Positions 18,479 through 28,675 of a stretch of DNA of 64,000 bases are shown here, piece by piece. The position numbers and the translations under genes were made by a program. The first letter of the stretch is position 1, and each line of letters starts with the position of its first letter. This DNA comes from Microbacterium sp. AG238. Lineage in GTDB: Bacteria > Actinomycetota > Actinomycetes > Actinomycetales > Microbacteriaceae. Under the pieces are notes generated by a model. It was not told where the DNA came from and made no database searches. It saw only the letters and a list, made by a program, of their open reading frames with translations. The DNA is taken from NCBI RefSeq assembly GCF_003610405.1, contig NZ_RAQC01000001.1:310001-374000 (forward strand), read 5' to 3'.

Positions 18479-20809
18479 TCAGGACCTCGCTGCGACGCGC
18501 TCGCGCCACACGCGGATGCCGTCGTCGGTCACGGTGAGCGCGGCTGCCCCGGTCTCGTCGGTGCGGACGATCTCGTGGCCGAGCGAGCGCAGAAGCGCCA
18601 GGGTCTCGTCACGCGGATGGCCGTAGGAGTTCTCCCCCACCCCGATGAGGGCGACACGCGCGTCGAGACGGCGATACAGCGATGCCGATTGGTCGGCGCT
18701 GCCGTGGTGCGACACCTTCACGACGTCGTAGGTCGCGCGCAGCGCGGCTCCGAGGGTGAGCTGGGGTCTTTCGGACAGATCGCCGAGCAGCAGCGTGGCG
18801 GGAATGCCGCCACCACGAACATCGATCACGACGCTGGTGTCGTTGCCGGGGGCGAACGCGTCGCTTCCGGGGCGTGGCCACAGGACCTGCCATTCAGCGT
18901 CACTCAAGAGGCCGGCCATACCCGCGGAAGCCTCGACGATGTTGCCGCCCGCACCGGAGAGACGCGTGAGGAGCGCCTGCTCCTTCGGATCGGCCACCGG
19001 GCCGTGCAACACCGTCCCGACGCGTCCCACGATCGCGTCGGCGCCTCCGACATGGTCGAGATCGAAATGCGTCAGGATCAGCAGATCGACCCGCTCGACG
19101 CCGAAGCGGTCGAGGCATGCCGCCAAGGCAGCGGGATCGGGGCCGGTGTCGACCAGCGCGACGGTGTCGCCTGATCGGAGGAGCACGGCATCGCCCTGTC
19201 CCACGTCGCATTGGGCGACCGCCCAGTCGTCGGGTGTCCGCGCGCGCTCGAGCGGCCCGGTCACGAGGGCGGATCCCGCGGCTGCGCCGGCGACGAGGGC
19301 GACGAGCCCAGCCGAGACCCCGCGAGTCCGGCGGGGCGTGCGGGGAAGAACGGAGAGCAAAAGGGCTGCGCAGAGCACCGTGGCGAGCGCCACCCCCGGG
19401 GTATCGGGGAGCCAGTCGATGGAGTTGCCGGGCATGACGTCGACCGCCTCGGCGGTGGCGGCGATCCATGCGCAGGGAAGCCAGGCGATGACGGCGAGGC
19501 CGCTCGCCAGCCACGGCATCCCGACGCTCAGGCACGCCGCGAGACCGGCGATCGTCGCCAGCGGCGCCGCCGGTGCTGTCAGCGCGTTGGCGAGCACGGC
19601 GTACACGGGCAGCCTGGGGTCGATCATCACCAGGATCGGAGTGCATGCGAGTTGCGCCGCGGCGGGCACCGCGATAGCGAGGGCGAGAGGGCGCGGCATG
19701 GCGCGGTGGAGTGAATCGCTGACCGGACCGGCGAACAAGACGAGTGCTGCGGTGGCGGTCGCCGACAGCGCGAACCCGATGCTGCCCGCGAGCCAGGGAT
19801 CGGCGATCAGACAGAGCACGATCGCGAGGCAGAGAACGGAGGCCCCCGCGCCCGCGCGCCCGAGCAGCGCTGCGAGCATCGCGATGGCGGCCATGGCAGC
19901 CGCCCGCACCACGCTCGGCTCGGGTGAGACCAGGATCACGAACCCGGACAGCGCGGCGAGCCCGATCGCGACGCGCCAGGGGCGCCGCAGCCCCAGCATC
20001 CCGGCGCCGACGAACGCGATGCCGACCACCAGAGCGCAGTTCGCCCCGGAGACGGCGGTCAGGTGGGAGAGCGACGCGGTCTTCATCTGCGCGTCGAGTT
20101 CCGCGGTGACAGCGGCGGTGTCGCCGACAGCGAGACCGGGTACGAGCCCGGCTCCAGGCTGCGGCAGCGATGCGGCTTGCTCGATCAGCGCCTCGCGAAG
20201 CGTCGCGGCTAGAGCGAGCGGGCCGTGCGGCGTGGAGAACACGCTCGGGGGCGCGGTCGAGGTGACGACGAGGACCGCCCGCTCCCCCGCCCGGGCGGGC
20301 GAAGCCGAGCCGGTCAGCGACACGGCCGAGCCGAGGTCGAGCCCGGCGGGACGTGCCGGCGTGCGCACGATGATCGGGACCCTGACCGCGACGTCCGCAT
20401 CGCCAGCATGCACTCGGCTCGTGATGGCGTCGAAGCGCCAGCCCGTCGGGGAGGCCTCGATCTTGCCCGTCACGTCTGCTTCGATGACGACCATGCGACC
20501 GCCGCTGAGCGGAAGAGCGAGCGCCTGATCGCGATCGGGCACGTTCATCGCGACCACGGACACCGACCCGGCCGAGAACGCCACCGCGACAGCGGCGATC
20601 GCGATCCACGTCGGTCGTGGCCGAGCGTCGCGACGGCGTCTGCGGGCCAGGACCGGCAGCCCGGGTAGCAGCACGCACGCGGTGGCCCACAGTACGCCGG
20701 CCAGTGCGACCGCGAGGTCGGGACGATTCGTCGCGATGAGCGCGGCGGCCCAGACGCCGAGCGCTACGGGCAGCATCCGAAGGTCACGGCGGCGGACGCG
20801 CCCGCTCAC
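18479..20809 (-). CDS. comEC: ComEC/Rec2-family DNA-uptake channel
   Basis: 776 residues. An N-terminal membrane and OB-like (DUF4131) region is followed by the polytopic Competence domain (roughly 220-480; LTAVSGANCALVVGIAFVG) and a C-terminal metallo-beta-lactamase domain with LTHFDLDHVGGADAI at about 575-590. ComEC moves single-stranded DNA across the membrane during natural transformation; the lactamase-like part may degrade the other strand. Its ATG overlaps the comEA stop. No type IV pilus genes are in the window, so competence itself is not shown. Confidence 0.92.
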   Translation of the reverse strand: MSGRVRRRDLRMLPVALGVWAAALIATNRPDLAVALAGVLWATACVLLPGLPVLARRRRRDARPRPTWIAIAAVAVAFSAGSVSVVAMNVPDRDQALALPLSGGRMVVIEADVTGKIEASPTGWRFDAITSRVHAGDADVAVRVPIIVRTPARPAGLDLGSAVSLTGSASPARAGERAVLVVTSTAPPSVFSTPHGPLALAATLREALIEQAASLPQPGAGLVPGLAVGDTAAVTAELDAQMKTASLSHLTAVSGANCALVVGIAFVGAGMLGLRRPWRVAIGLAALSGFVILVSPEPSVVRAAAMAAIAMLAALLGRAGAGASVLCLAIVLCLIADPWLAGSIGFALSATATAALVLFAGPVSDSLHRAMPRPLALAIAVPAAAQLACTPILVMIDPRLPVYAVLANALTAPAAPLATIAGLAACLSVGMPWLASGLAVIAWLPCAWIAATAEAVDVMPGNSIDWLPDTPGVALATVLCAALLLSVLPRTPRRTRGVSAGLVALVAGAAAGSALVTGPLERARTPDDWAVAQCDVGQGDAVLLRSGDTVALVDTGPDPAALAACLDRFGVERVDLLILTHFDLDHVGGADAIVGRVGTVLHGPVADPKEQALLTRLSGAGGNIVEASAGMAGLLSDAEWQVLWPRPGSDAFAPGNDTSVVIDVRGGGIPATLLLGDLSERPQLTLGAALRATYDVVKVSHHGSADQSASLYRRLDARVALIGVGENSYGHPRDETLALLRSLGHEIVRTDETGAAALTVTDDGIRVWRERVAARS

Positions 20810-21420
20810 ACCCGCACCCGATCGCGCAGCGCCTCGAGCATCTTCTCGCCGATGCCGGAGACCGCCAGCAGGTCATCGACACTCGTGAAGCGCCCGTTCT
20901 CGGTACGCCAGGCGATGATCCGTTCCGCGAGAGCCGGGCCCACCCGCGGAAGGGTGTCGAGCGCCGCGGCATCCGCCGTGTTCAGATCGACGACGCGGTC
21001 GGGGGCCGTTACGCCTGCGCCGCCCCCGCCCGCGGCATCCGGCGGCGGCTCCTGGCCAGGCTCGGGGACGAACAGCTGCTCGCCGTCGGTCACGGCGCGG
21101 GCGAGATTGACGCCTGCCGGATCGGCCGCTGAGCTGAACCCGCCCGCCGCCGCCACCGCGTCGACGACCCGTGCGCCGGCGTCGAGTCGGTAGAGTCCGG
21201 GCGTCACGACCGCGCCGTGGACGTGAACGTACACGGCGTCGTCGCCGACGTCGTCAGTGACGGCGGTCGGGGTGACGACGGGCGTCACCAGCGCGACCGG
21301 TGCAGCGAGTGAGCGTACGACGCCGATTCCGACGGTGACCGCCGCGGCCGCGAGGATCAGCACGATCAGCGCGCCGACTCCCAGGCGGCGCCGGGCCGGA
21401 GCAGGATCGTGAGCAGTCAC
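20806..21420 (-). CDS. comEA: ComEA-family DNA-binding protein (helix-hairpin-helix)
   Basis: 204 residues. One N-terminal membrane segment (about 15-38) anchors the protein outside the membrane. A SLBB-like segment (about 68-125; YVHVHGAVVTPGLYRLDAG) follows, then a Gly/Pro linker and the C-terminal HhH pair (VDLNTADAALDTLPRVGP-like, then DDLLAVSGIGEKMLEALRDR). It binds incoming DNA and passes it to ComEC. The start is GTG with TAGCCT six bases upstream, a leaderless arrangement. Confidence 0.92.
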   Translation of the reverse strand: MTAHDPAPARRRLGVGALIVLILAAAAVTVGIGVVRSLAAPVALVTPVVTPTAVTDDVGDDAVYVHVHGAVVTPGLYRLDAGARVVDAVAAAGGFSSAADPAGVNLARAVTDGEQLFVPEPGQEPPPDAAGGGGAGVTAPDRVVDLNTADAAALDTLPRVGPALAERIIAWRTENGRFTSVDDLLAVSGIGEKMLEALRDRVRV

Positions 21421-21426
21421 GCCGTC

Positions 21427-21432
21427 AGGCTA
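21427..21432 (-). promoter_or_regulatory. Candidate -10 for leaderless comEA-comEC
   Basis: TAGCCT-GACGGC-GTG: hexamer, six bases, start codon. Confidence 0.45.
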
Positions 21433-21488
21433 GGCGCGCTGCCCCCGACCATACGGTGTCCGGCTGCTGCCTCGGGACGCCGCAGACC

Positions 21489-23048
21489 TCACCCCGTCTG
21501 TGGAGGGCTCGACGAGGGATCCGGGCGCCGCCGACTGCTCGGCGCTGTTCCGCCACCAGCAGCGGCGGGTGCGTCCGCCTCGTGGGTGACCGCAACGCTC
21601 TTCTCTTCCGCGGTTCGCATGTCCCATGACGGCTTGCGCGCGGCGTAGAAGATGAGCGGCGGAGCCCCGAGGACGATGATCACCAGCCCGACGATCCAGG
21701 GGTACAGCGCGGGCGAGAACGCGGTGAACCCCGACGGCGGAATGAACGAGAAGACGAACGCGGCGAGGCTCGCGACGAACCCGACACCCGCGACCAACCC
21801 CATGGCCGGCACGCGGTAGGTGCGCTTCACGCTCGGCTGCGTGCGTCGGAGAACGATCGCAGCCGCGAACATCATCATGTACATGATCAGGTAGAGCGCC
21901 GCCGCCATATCGATCAGCGCGACGAAAGCGGCGCTGACGTTGGGCACCACGATGAAGATGGCCGCCAGGATCGTGACGATCGTGCCCTGCAGCATGAGGA
22001 TGCCCGACTGCACACCGGCCTTGTTCTTCCTCTGCAACAGCGGCGGAAGAAGGCCCGTCTCGGCAGCGGCGAGCACGCCCTTCGACGGGCCGGCGATCCA
22101 GGTGATCACGGACGCGAGGGCACCCGCCGCGATGAGCGCCGACATCGCTGCCGTCGCCCACTTCCCCACACCCCAGTGCTGGAAGTACTCCTGGAACGCG
22201 AGCATGATGCCGTTCGTCAAACCGAGTTTCTCCTGCGGGACCGCGACCGAGATGGCGATGGTCGGCAGGATGAACACGAGCAGGATCAGGATCGACGAGA
22301 TGAGGATCGAACGTGGGAACCCGCGGCCGGGGTCCTTCATCTGATTCACGTGCACCGCATTGACCTCCATGCCCGCATAGGCGAGGAAGTTCGACACGAT
22401 CAGCACGATCGATGCGATGCCGGTGAACGGCGGGATGACCGCGTCGGGCGTGAGCGGCACCTGGCTCTTCTCGCCGCTGAAGACCCAGATCGCTCCGAAG
22501 ACGATCAGGATGGCCGCCGGGAGCAGCGTGCCGAGGATGCCGCCCCAGGAGCCCAGTTTTGCGAAGAGGTTCCCGCCGCGCAGCGTCACCAGCGTCGAGC
22601 CCCAGTACAGCACGAGGATCACCACAGCCGTGAAGAAGCCCGAACTCGACAGTGACGGATCGAGGAAGACGAACGCGAGCGCGGCCGCGATGAACGCCAG
22701 CTGCGTGGGGTACCACACGACGTTCTGGATCCACTGCAGCCAGACGGCGGTGAAGCCCCAGCGGTTGCCCATCGCTTCACGGATCCAGACGTAGATGCCG
22801 CCTTTCCAACCGGTCGCGAGCTCTGCGGCCACGAGCGCCGTCGGGATCAGGAAGAAGATCGCCGGGAGGATGTAGAGCGTCACGCTGCCGAGGCCGAAGA
22901 CGGCCATCGCCGGCAGCGAGCGCAGGCTCGCGACGACGACGAGCGTCAGCAGAGCGAGCTGACCCACACCGAGATAGCTCGTGACACTCGATCGTGGCGC
23001 GAGCGGGTGGTTCGGCGTCGTACGGGGGGAAGGCTGAGATGTGGACAT
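21489..23048 (-). CDS. gadC: APC-family glutamate/GABA antiporter (GadC-like)
   Basis: 519 residues with about twelve membrane segments and the APC start LTLVVVASLRSLPAMAVFGL, followed by ELATGWKGGIYVWIREAMG, typical of glutamate:GABA exchangers. It would import glutamate and export GABA made by the decarboxylase encoded ten bases upstream, consuming protons and protecting the cell in acid. The polar C-terminal tail (about residues 480-519) is in the place of the GadC C-plug but is not obviously similar to it. Assignment rests largely on the pairing with gadB. Confidence 0.85.
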   Translation of the reverse strand: MSTSQPSPRTTPNHPLAPRSSVTSYLGVGQLALLTLVVVASLRSLPAMAVFGLGSVTLYILPAIFFLIPTALVAAELATGWKGGIYVWIREAMGNRWGFTAVWLQWIQNVVWYPTQLAFIAAALAFVFLDPSLSSSGFFTAVVILVLYWGSTLVTLRGGNLFAKLGSWGGILGTLLPAAILIVFGAIWVFSGEKSQVPLTPDAVIPPFTGIASIVLIVSNFLAYAGMEVNAVHVNQMKDPGRGFPRSILISSILILLVFILPTIAISVAVPQEKLGLTNGIMLAFQEYFQHWGVGKWATAAMSALIAAGALASVITWIAGPSKGVLAAAETGLLPPLLQRKNKAGVQSGILMLQGTIVTILAAIFIVVPNVSAAFVALIDMAAALYLIMYMMMFAAAIVLRRTQPSVKRTYRVPAMGLVAGVGFVASLAAFVFSFIPPSGFTAFSPALYPWIVGLVIIVLGAPPLIFYAARKPSWDMRTAEEKSVAVTHEADAPAAAGGGTAPSSRRRPDPSSSPPQTG

Positions 23049-23058
23049 GATGCCCCCC

Positions 23059-24432
23059 TCAGTGGTGGAACGCCGAGTTCGCGGCTGCGGTGGGCATGGG
23101 CGACTGCAGGCCGTCGAGGTAGGCGACCTCCATCTCGATGTCGGCCAGCAGCGACTGCGCGAGATCCATGCTCAGCCCGTTCCGAACGACGATGCGCTGC
23201 ACCGTGATGTCGGTGAGGTCGTCGGGCATCGGGTAGGCCGGTACGAGCCACCCGCGCATGCGCAGCCGATCCTGCAGGTCGTAGAGCGTCCACTTGTCGG
23301 TGTGCCCCTGCTTCAGGCGCCACGCGAAGACGGGGATGTCGCTGCCGTCGTTCCACAGCTCGAACGCATCGAGCGCCGCGATGCCCGCGGCGAGATACTT
23401 CGCGACATCCTGACACTCCTGCTGCACGGCCCGGTATCCCTCGAACCCGAGGCGGAGGAACAGGTAGTACTGCAGGAGCACCTGCGCGCCCGGCCGCGAG
23501 AAGTTCAGTGCGAACGTCGGCATCTCGCCGCCGAGGTAGCTCACCTGAAAGATGAGGTCCTCGGGAAGCCAGCGGGCCTCCCGCCAGACGACCCAGCCGA
23601 GACCGGGATACACGAGCCCGTACTTGTGACCCGATGTGCTGATCGAATGGACCCGCTCGAGCCGGAAGTCCCAGACCAGGTCCGGCTGCAGGAAGGGTGC
23701 GATCATGCCCCCCGAGGCGCCGTCGACGTGGATCGGGATGTCGAGTCCGGTGCGCTCCTGGATCGCGTCGAGTGCCGCGGCTATGGCGGCGACGGGCTCG
23801 TACATGCCGGTGTAGGTGACGCCCATGATCGCGACGACGCCGATGGTGTTCTCGTCCACGTACTTCTCGAGATCATGACCGTCGAGGGTCTTGTGCTCCT
23901 CGGTGATCGGAACGAACCGGGGTTCGACGTCGAAGTAGTTGCAGAACTTCTCCCAGCAGACCTGCACGGCGCTCGACATCACGAGGTTCGGAGTCGATGT
24001 GTCCAAGCCCTTCGCGCGCCGGAACTGCTGCCAGCGGCGCTTGAACGCGAGCCCGCCGAGCATGCACGCCTCGGACGAGCCGATGGTCGAGGTGCCGATG
24101 CTGTGACCGGCGTCGGGCGAGTGCCAGAGGTTCGCGAGCATGCGCCAGCAGTTGTCCTCGATGGCTGCTGTCTGGGGGTACTCGTCCTTGTCGATCATGT
24201 TCTTGTCGAACGACGAGGTGTACACGTCCTTCGCCTCGTCGTCCATCCACGTGCTCACGAAGGTGGCGAGGTTCAACCGTGCGTTGCCGTCGAGGATCGT
24301 CTCGTCCTCGATGATCTGCTTGGCCGTCGCGGGGAGCGACTCGTTCTGCGGCATCACGTGTCGCGGGGCGCCCTTCGCCTCCGTCGGACGGGTGAACAGC
24401 GGGGCTGCGGGGCTGATCGTTTCGTCGTTCAT
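23059..24432 (-). CDS. gadB: Glutamate decarboxylase (PLP-dependent)
   Basis: 457 residues from the ATG at 24432, preceded by GAGGAG at ideal distance; a longer open reading to 24519 runs into the promoter. The PLP lysine is K270 in STSGHKYG. Upstream, PIHVDGASGG carries the cofactor-stacking Asp, and GTSTIGSSEACMLGG is typical of GadA/GadB. The enzyme turns glutamate into GABA and CO2 and consumes a proton. With gadC it forms a two-gene acid-resistance unit inserted between comEA and leuS. A good promoter lies 86 bases upstream. Confidence 0.95.
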   Translation of the reverse strand: MNDETISPAAPLFTRPTEAKGAPRHVMPQNESLPATAKQIIEDETILDGNARLNLATFVSTWMDDEAKDVYTSSFDKNMIDKDEYPQTAAIEDNCWRMLANLWHSPDAGHSIGTSTIGSSEACMLGGLAFKRRWQQFRRAKGLDTSTPNLVMSSAVQVCWEKFCNYFDVEPRFVPITEEHKTLDGHDLEKYVDENTIGVVAIMGVTYTGMYEPVAAIAAALDAIQERTGLDIPIHVDGASGGMIAPFLQPDLVWDFRLERVHSISTSGHKYGLVYPGLGWVVWREARWLPEDLIFQVSYLGGEMPTFALNFSRPGAQVLLQYYLFLRLGFEGYRAVQQECQDVAKYLAAGIAALDAFELWNDGSDIPVFAWRLKQGHTDKWTLYDLQDRLRMRGWLVPAYPMPDDLTDITVQRIVVRNGLSMDLAQSLLADIEMEVAYLDGLQSPMPTAAANSAFHH

Positions 24433-24517
24433 GTCGTCTCCTCGTTGCACGTCGAGTAGAGGCGGCGAGGGGTCGACCGTGTCCCCGCGGTCTGTGCCGC
24501 CCCAGTGAATGCCCCCC

Positions 24518-24546
24518 AAGTTAAGACGGGGTCACAGGCGTCACAA
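24518..24546 (-). promoter_or_regulatory. Candidate gadB-gadC promoter
   Basis: TTGTGA (24541-24546) and TAACTT (24518-24523) separated by 17 bases, giving a leader of about 80 bases. TGTGAC occurs twice in a row (TGTGACGCCTGTGAC) over the -35, a possible regulator site. Confidence 0.5.
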
Positions 24547-24592
24547 GGGGGGTCGACGACAGCGCAGCGGGCGCTCTGAAACGGCCCCGGAC

Positions 24593-24636
24593 ACGGGTGA
24601 GGGCCCGGTCCGCTAGTGGACCGGGCCCTCACCCGT
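24593..24636 (-). terminator. leuS terminator
   Basis: A perfect 19-base stem (ACGGGTGAGGGCCCGGTCC and its complement) around a six-base loop, starting three bases after the leuS stop. Strong hairpin without a U tract. Confidence 0.85.
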
Positions 24637-24639
24637 GCG

Positions 24640-27222
24640 TCACCGAGCGGTGGTGAAACTGACCACCTTGGGTGCGCGCACGACGGCGCGGGCGATCTCG
24701 CGGCCGTTCAACGCGCGGACGATCTTCTCGTCGCCGCGCGCGAGGGCTTCGAGCTCATCCGAGGAGATCTTCGCCGAGACGCTGAGCGTGCCACGGACCT
24801 TGCCGTCGATCTGGACGACCGCGGTGACGGATTCCTCGACGAGCAGGGTCGGGTCGGGCTGGCGCCACACGGCGAGGCCGACGAACGGCTCGTGGCCGAG
24901 CGTCGCCCACATCTCCTCGGCGGTGTGCGGCGCGAACAGGTCGAGGATGACCGCGATCGCCTCTGCCGCCTCACGGACGGCCGGGTCGGACGCTCCGGCA
25001 CCGCTGTCGATGACCTTGCGGGTGGCGTTCACGAGCTCCATGAGGCGCGCGACGACGACGTTGAACTTCGTCTGCTCGACCAGCCCCGGTGCATCGGCCC
25101 ACAGGCGGTGAGTGACGCGGCGGAGCGCAGCATCCCCCTCCGCCCAGACGACGTCGATCTCGCTGTCGACGTCGGCGGCGACGCGCAGGGCACGGGCGAG
25201 GAACTTCGCCGCTCCCGTCGTCGAGACATCGGCCCAGTCCTTGTCGTCCTCGACGGGGCCGGCGAAGGCGAGTGCCACGCGCAGGACGTCGGCGCCGTGC
25301 TGCTCGAGCTCCTCCTGGAAGAGCACGAGGTTGCCCTTGCTCTTCGACATCTTCGCACCGTCGAGGATGACCATTCCCTGGTTGATGAGGCTGGAGAACG
25401 GCTCGGTGAACTCCACCTGGCCCATGTCGAACAGCGCCTTGGTGATGAAGCGCGCGTAGAGCAGATGCAGGATGGCGTGCTCGACGCCGCCGATGTAGAA
25501 GTCGACCGGGCCCCACTTGTCGGCCTCGCGCGGCGCGAAGGCCTGTCCGGCGTCGTTCGGCGACAGGAACCGCAGGAAGTACCACGAGCTGTCGACGAAC
25601 GTGTCCATCGTGTCGGGGTCGCGGCGTGCCGGCTCGCCCGTCTCGGGATCGGTCGTGGCGACCCAGTCGGTCGCGGCGCCGAGGGGCGACGCGCCCTTCG
25701 GGGTGAGGTCCAGTCCCTCGACGGAGGGCAGACGCACCGGCAGCTCCTCCGCGGGGACGGGAACGATTCGACCGTCATCCGTGTGGATCATGGGAATCGG
25801 GGTTCCCCAGAACCGCTGACGTGAGATCAGCCAGTCACGGAGGCGATACGTCTTGGCCGCGCGCCCGGTGCCGCTCGCGGTCAGCTGCTCGATGGCGCGC
25901 GCGATGGCGTTGCGCTTGCTCAGCCCGTCCAGTGCGCCCGAGTTGATCATGCGCCCGTCGCCCGTGAGGGCGACACCGGTGCGGGCCGGGTCGATGTCGT
26001 CGATCGCGGGCGCCGAATCGAGCGGCACGCCCTCGTCGTCGAGCTCGATGACCGGCATCGCGCCGGTCACCGGGGCGGTCGTGTCGACGACGACCCGCAC
26101 GGGCAGGTCGAAGGCGCGCGCGAAGTCGAGATCGCGCTGATCGTGGGCGGGAACCGCCATGACCGCGCCGTGGCCATAGTCCGCCAGCACGTAGTCGGCC
26201 GCCCAGATCGGCAGTCGCTCACCGTTGATGGGGTTGATGGCGAAACGGTCGAGGAACACACCGGTCTTCGGCCGGTCGGCGGTCTGCCGGTCGATCTCGC
26301 TCGTCTTCTGCACGGTCTGCAGATACTCGCGGAAGCGCTGCTGCACCTCATCCGACGAACCCTCCGCCAATTCGGCAGCGAGGTCGGAGTCGGGTGCGAC
26401 GACCATGAAGGTCGCACCGTGGAGCGTATCGGGGCGCGTCGAGAACACCGTGACCTTCTCGTCACGACCCTCGATCTCGAAGTCGATGTCGGCGCCGACC
26501 GATCGGCCGATCCAGTTGCGCTGCATCTGGATGACCTTCTGCGGCCAGAAGCCCTCGAGCTGGTTCAGGTCGTCGAGCAGTCGATCGGCGTACTCGGTGA
26601 TCTTGAAGTACCACTGCGTGAGCTTCTTCTTCACGACCTCGGCACCGCAGCGCTCGCAGTGCCCGTCGACGACCTGCTCGTTGGCGAGCACCGTCTGGTC
26701 GTTGGGGCACCAGTTGACCGGGCTCTCCTTGCGGTAGGCCAGTCCCTTCTCGTACAGCTTCTGGAACAGCCACTGGTTCCAGGTGTAGTACTCGGGGTCG
26801 CTCGTGTGGAGCACGCGGCTCCAGTCGAACGAGACGCCGTACTCGTGCAGGCTCTGCTTCTGCTGCGCGATGTTGTCGTAGGTCCAGGCGCGCGGGTCGG
26901 CGCCGCGCTTGATCGCGGCGTTCTCCGCGGGCAGCCCGAAGCTGTCCCATCCGATCGGGTGCAGCACGTTGTAGCCGCGGTGGCGCCAGAAGCGGGCCAC
27001 GATGTCGGAGTAGAGGTAATTCTCGGCGTGCCCCATGTGGAGGTCGCCCGAGGGGTACGGGAACATCGCCAGGACGTACTTGCGGGGACGCTTGTCGTCG
27101 TCGCCGCCCGCGCGGAAGGGATCGGCGTCTGCCCACGCGCGCTGCCACTTCGCCTGCACGGCGTGGGCGTCGTAAGCGGCGGAATCGGGCGTGTTGGCGC
27201 GATCAGTGGAGCTGTCGGTCAC
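24640..27222 (-). CDS. leuS: Leucine--tRNA ligase
   Basis: 860 residues from the GTG at 27222. The class I signatures are HMGH (62-65) in [12 protein letters not shown] and KMSKSKGN late in the protein; the CP1 editing domain lies between (contains TFMVVAPDS), and the paired Cys in the ERCGAEV and NWCPNDQTV segments look like the bacterial zinc insertion. A longer in-frame reading exists upstream but would start near the pabB end. The ribosome-binding site is weak (TAGGTT). It follows pabB by 52 bases and ends in a very strong hairpin. Confidence 0.95.
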   Translation of the reverse strand: MTDSSTDRANTPDSAAYDAHAVQAKWQRAWADADPFRAGGDDDKRPRKYVLAMFPYPSGDLHMGHAENYLYSDIVARFWRHRGYNVLHPIGWDSFGLPAENAAIKRGADPRAWTYDNIAQQKQSLHEYGVSFDWSRVLHTSDPEYYTWNQWLFQKLYEKGLAYRKESPVNWCPNDQTVLANEQVVDGHCERCGAEVVKKKLTQWYFKITEYADRLLDDLNQLEGFWPQKVIQMQRNWIGRSVGADIDFEIEGRDEKVTVFSTRPDTLHGATFMVVAPDSDLAAELAEGSSDEVQQRFREYLQTVQKTSEIDRQTADRPKTGVFLDRFAINPINGERLPIWAADYVLADYGHGAVMAVPAHDQRDLDFARAFDLPVRVVVDTTAPVTGAMPVIELDDEGVPLDSAPAIDDIDPARTGVALTGDGRMINSGALDGLSKRNAIARAIEQLTASGTGRAAKTYRLRDWLISRQRFWGTPIPMIHTDDGRIVPVPAEELPVRLPSVEGLDLTPKGASPLGAATDWVATTDPETGEPARRDPDTMDTFVDSSWYFLRFLSPNDAGQAFAPREADKWGPVDFYIGGVEHAILHLLYARFITKALFDMGQVEFTEPFSSLINQGMVILDGAKMSKSKGNLVLFQEELEQHGADVLRVALAFAGPVEDDKDWADVSTTGAAKFLARALRVAADVDSEIDVVWAEGDAALRRVTHRLWADAPGLVEQTKFNVVVARLMELVNATRKVIDSGAGASDPAVREAAEAIAVILDLFAPHTAEEMWATLGHEPFVGLAVWRQPDPTLLVEESVTAVVQIDGKVRGTLSVSAKISSDELEALARGDEKIVRALNGREIARAVVRAPKVVSFTTAR

Positions 27223-27274
27223 GGGTGAACCTATCTGGGAATGCGAGAAAGGGCGCGAGAGCACCTCTCCCAGG

Positions 27275-28633
27275 CTACCGGACCCGTTCCCGCCACCGGG
27301 GCGGCAGCTCCGCACCGAGCGCGGCCAAGGGCGCCCGCGCTTTCAGCGCGACCTCGTCGACCTCGGCTTGCGGCTCGGATCCCCAGGTGATGCCGCCGCC
27401 GGCCCCGACGTAGGCGTGATCACCGGCGACCACGATCGATCGGATGATCATGGCGAGATCCGCGTCGCCGTCCGTGCCGACCCAGCCGAAGCATCCCGCG
27501 TACGTACCTCGAGGCGCGTCCTCGAGTTCGCTCAGAATCGTCATCGCCGAGAGCTTCGGTGCACCGGTCATGCTCCCGGCGGGGAAGGTGGCGGCGAGAA
27601 CCTGAGACAGGCGCGTACCCGGCTGGATCGCGCCCGACACGCTGCTGACGAGCTGATGGACGGTCGGGTAGGTCTCCACCTCGAGCAGACGCTCGACGAC
27701 GACTGATCCAGGCGCGCTGACCCGCTGCAGGTCATTGCGCATGAGGTCCACGATCATGACGTTCTCGGCGCGCTCCTTCGGACTCGAAACGAGGTCGCGC
27801 ACGAGCCGCGCATCGGATGCCGCGTCGCCGCCGCGCGGTCGTGTGCCCTTGATCGGGCTGGTGAGCACGGCGCCACCGGCAAGTGCGAGGAACCGTTCCG
27901 GGCTCGCGCTGATCAGAGCCCGCTCTCCCGAGCGGATCAGTCCGCCGTGGTGCGAGGATGACGCCGCCCGCAGCCTCAGGAACACGGCGAGCGGGTCGAT
28001 CGGGCGATCGTCGCGGACCGAGAAGCGCGTCGTCAGGCAGAGCTGGTACGCGTCACCCCGCCGAATCGCGAGCCGGCAGTCCTCGACGAGCGCGGCATAC
28101 CTTTCAGGATTCACACGGGCCGCGGCGACGAGGCCCCGCTTCTGCGTTCCCGGCGCATCCACGGCATGCGCGACCGACCCAGCGCCGGAGCGGGCTGCGA
28201 CCGTGGCGCGCCAACCATCGACCTCTGCCGCGAAGTCCTCGATGCTGTCGTCGGGCGCCGAGACCCACACGCGTTGTCGTGCGTGGTCCAAAGCCACGAA
28301 TCGGTCGACCCGCAGCCAGAGCGCCTCGGGTTCACCGGCATCCGGCGTCGCAGGGGATCCCGCGCGCGATGCCGCAGCGTCGTACCCGACCCACCCGACC
28401 CACCCTCCGACGAAAGGTCCGATGTCCCGAGCGCCGCTCCGACGCGACCGCTGCGATCCGTCGACCACCGGGTCCGGGGCGTCGGCGGGTGCACCCGATC
28501 CGATCCAGCTCCAGCCCTCATGCGCGTCGACGCCGGCGTCGAGCCAGAAGACGTGGTCGCCCGGCACCGCGCGCACGAGCTCGGCGGGATCGGTCCAGCC
28601 GTCGAGGCAGCGGAAGCTGGTCATCTCGGGCAC
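27275..28633 (-). CDS. pabB: Aminodeoxychorismate synthase component I (PabB)
   Basis: 452 residues. The chorismate-binding domain contains [10 protein letters not shown], where the Lys in PIKGT is the feature of PabB as against the PIAGT of anthranilate synthase, and [10 protein letters not shown]. It makes 4-amino-4-deoxychorismate for folate. I prefer the GTG at 28633 because TAACCT lies exactly six bases upstream; a GTG two codons earlier is also possible. It is divergent from the DedA gene with both promoters in a 42-base gap. No glutaminase partner (PabA) is adjacent. Confidence 0.88.
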   Translation of the reverse strand: MPEMTSFRCLDGWTDPAELVRAVPGDHVFWLDAGVDAHEGWSWIGSGAPADAPDPVVDGSQRSRRSGARDIGPFVGGWVGWVGYDAAASRAGSPATPDAGEPEALWLRVDRFVALDHARQRVWVSAPDDSIEDFAAEVDGWRATVAARSGAGSVAHAVDAPGTQKRGLVAAARVNPERYAALVEDCRLAIRRGDAYQLCLTTRFSVRDDRPIDPLAVFLRLRAASSSHHGGLIRSGERALISASPERFLALAGGAVLTSPIKGTRPRGGDAASDARLVRDLVSSPKERAENVMIVDLMRNDLQRVSAPGSVVVERLLEVETYPTVHQLVSSVSGAIQPGTRLSQVLAATFPAGSMTGAPKLSAMTILSELEDAPRGTYAGCFGWVGTDGDADLAMIIRSIVVAGDHAYVGAGGGITWGSEPQAEVDEVALKARAPLAALGAELPPRWRERVR

Positions 28634-28639
28634 CGTCAC

Positions 28640-28645
28640 AGGTTA
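28640..28645 (-). promoter_or_regulatory. Candidate -10 for leaderless pabB
   Basis: TAACCT-GTGACG-GTG; this spacing decides the start at 28633. Confidence 0.4.
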
Positions 28646-28663
28646 TGTCTTAGCCGGCGCCCC

Positions 28664-28669
28664 TAGGCT
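28664..28669 (+). promoter_or_regulatory. Candidate -10 for leaderless DedA gene
   Basis: TAGGCT-CGGAGC-GTG. Only 18 bases separate it from the opposed pabB element, so the two promoters overlap. Confidence 0.45.
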
Positions 28670-28675
28670 CGGAGC

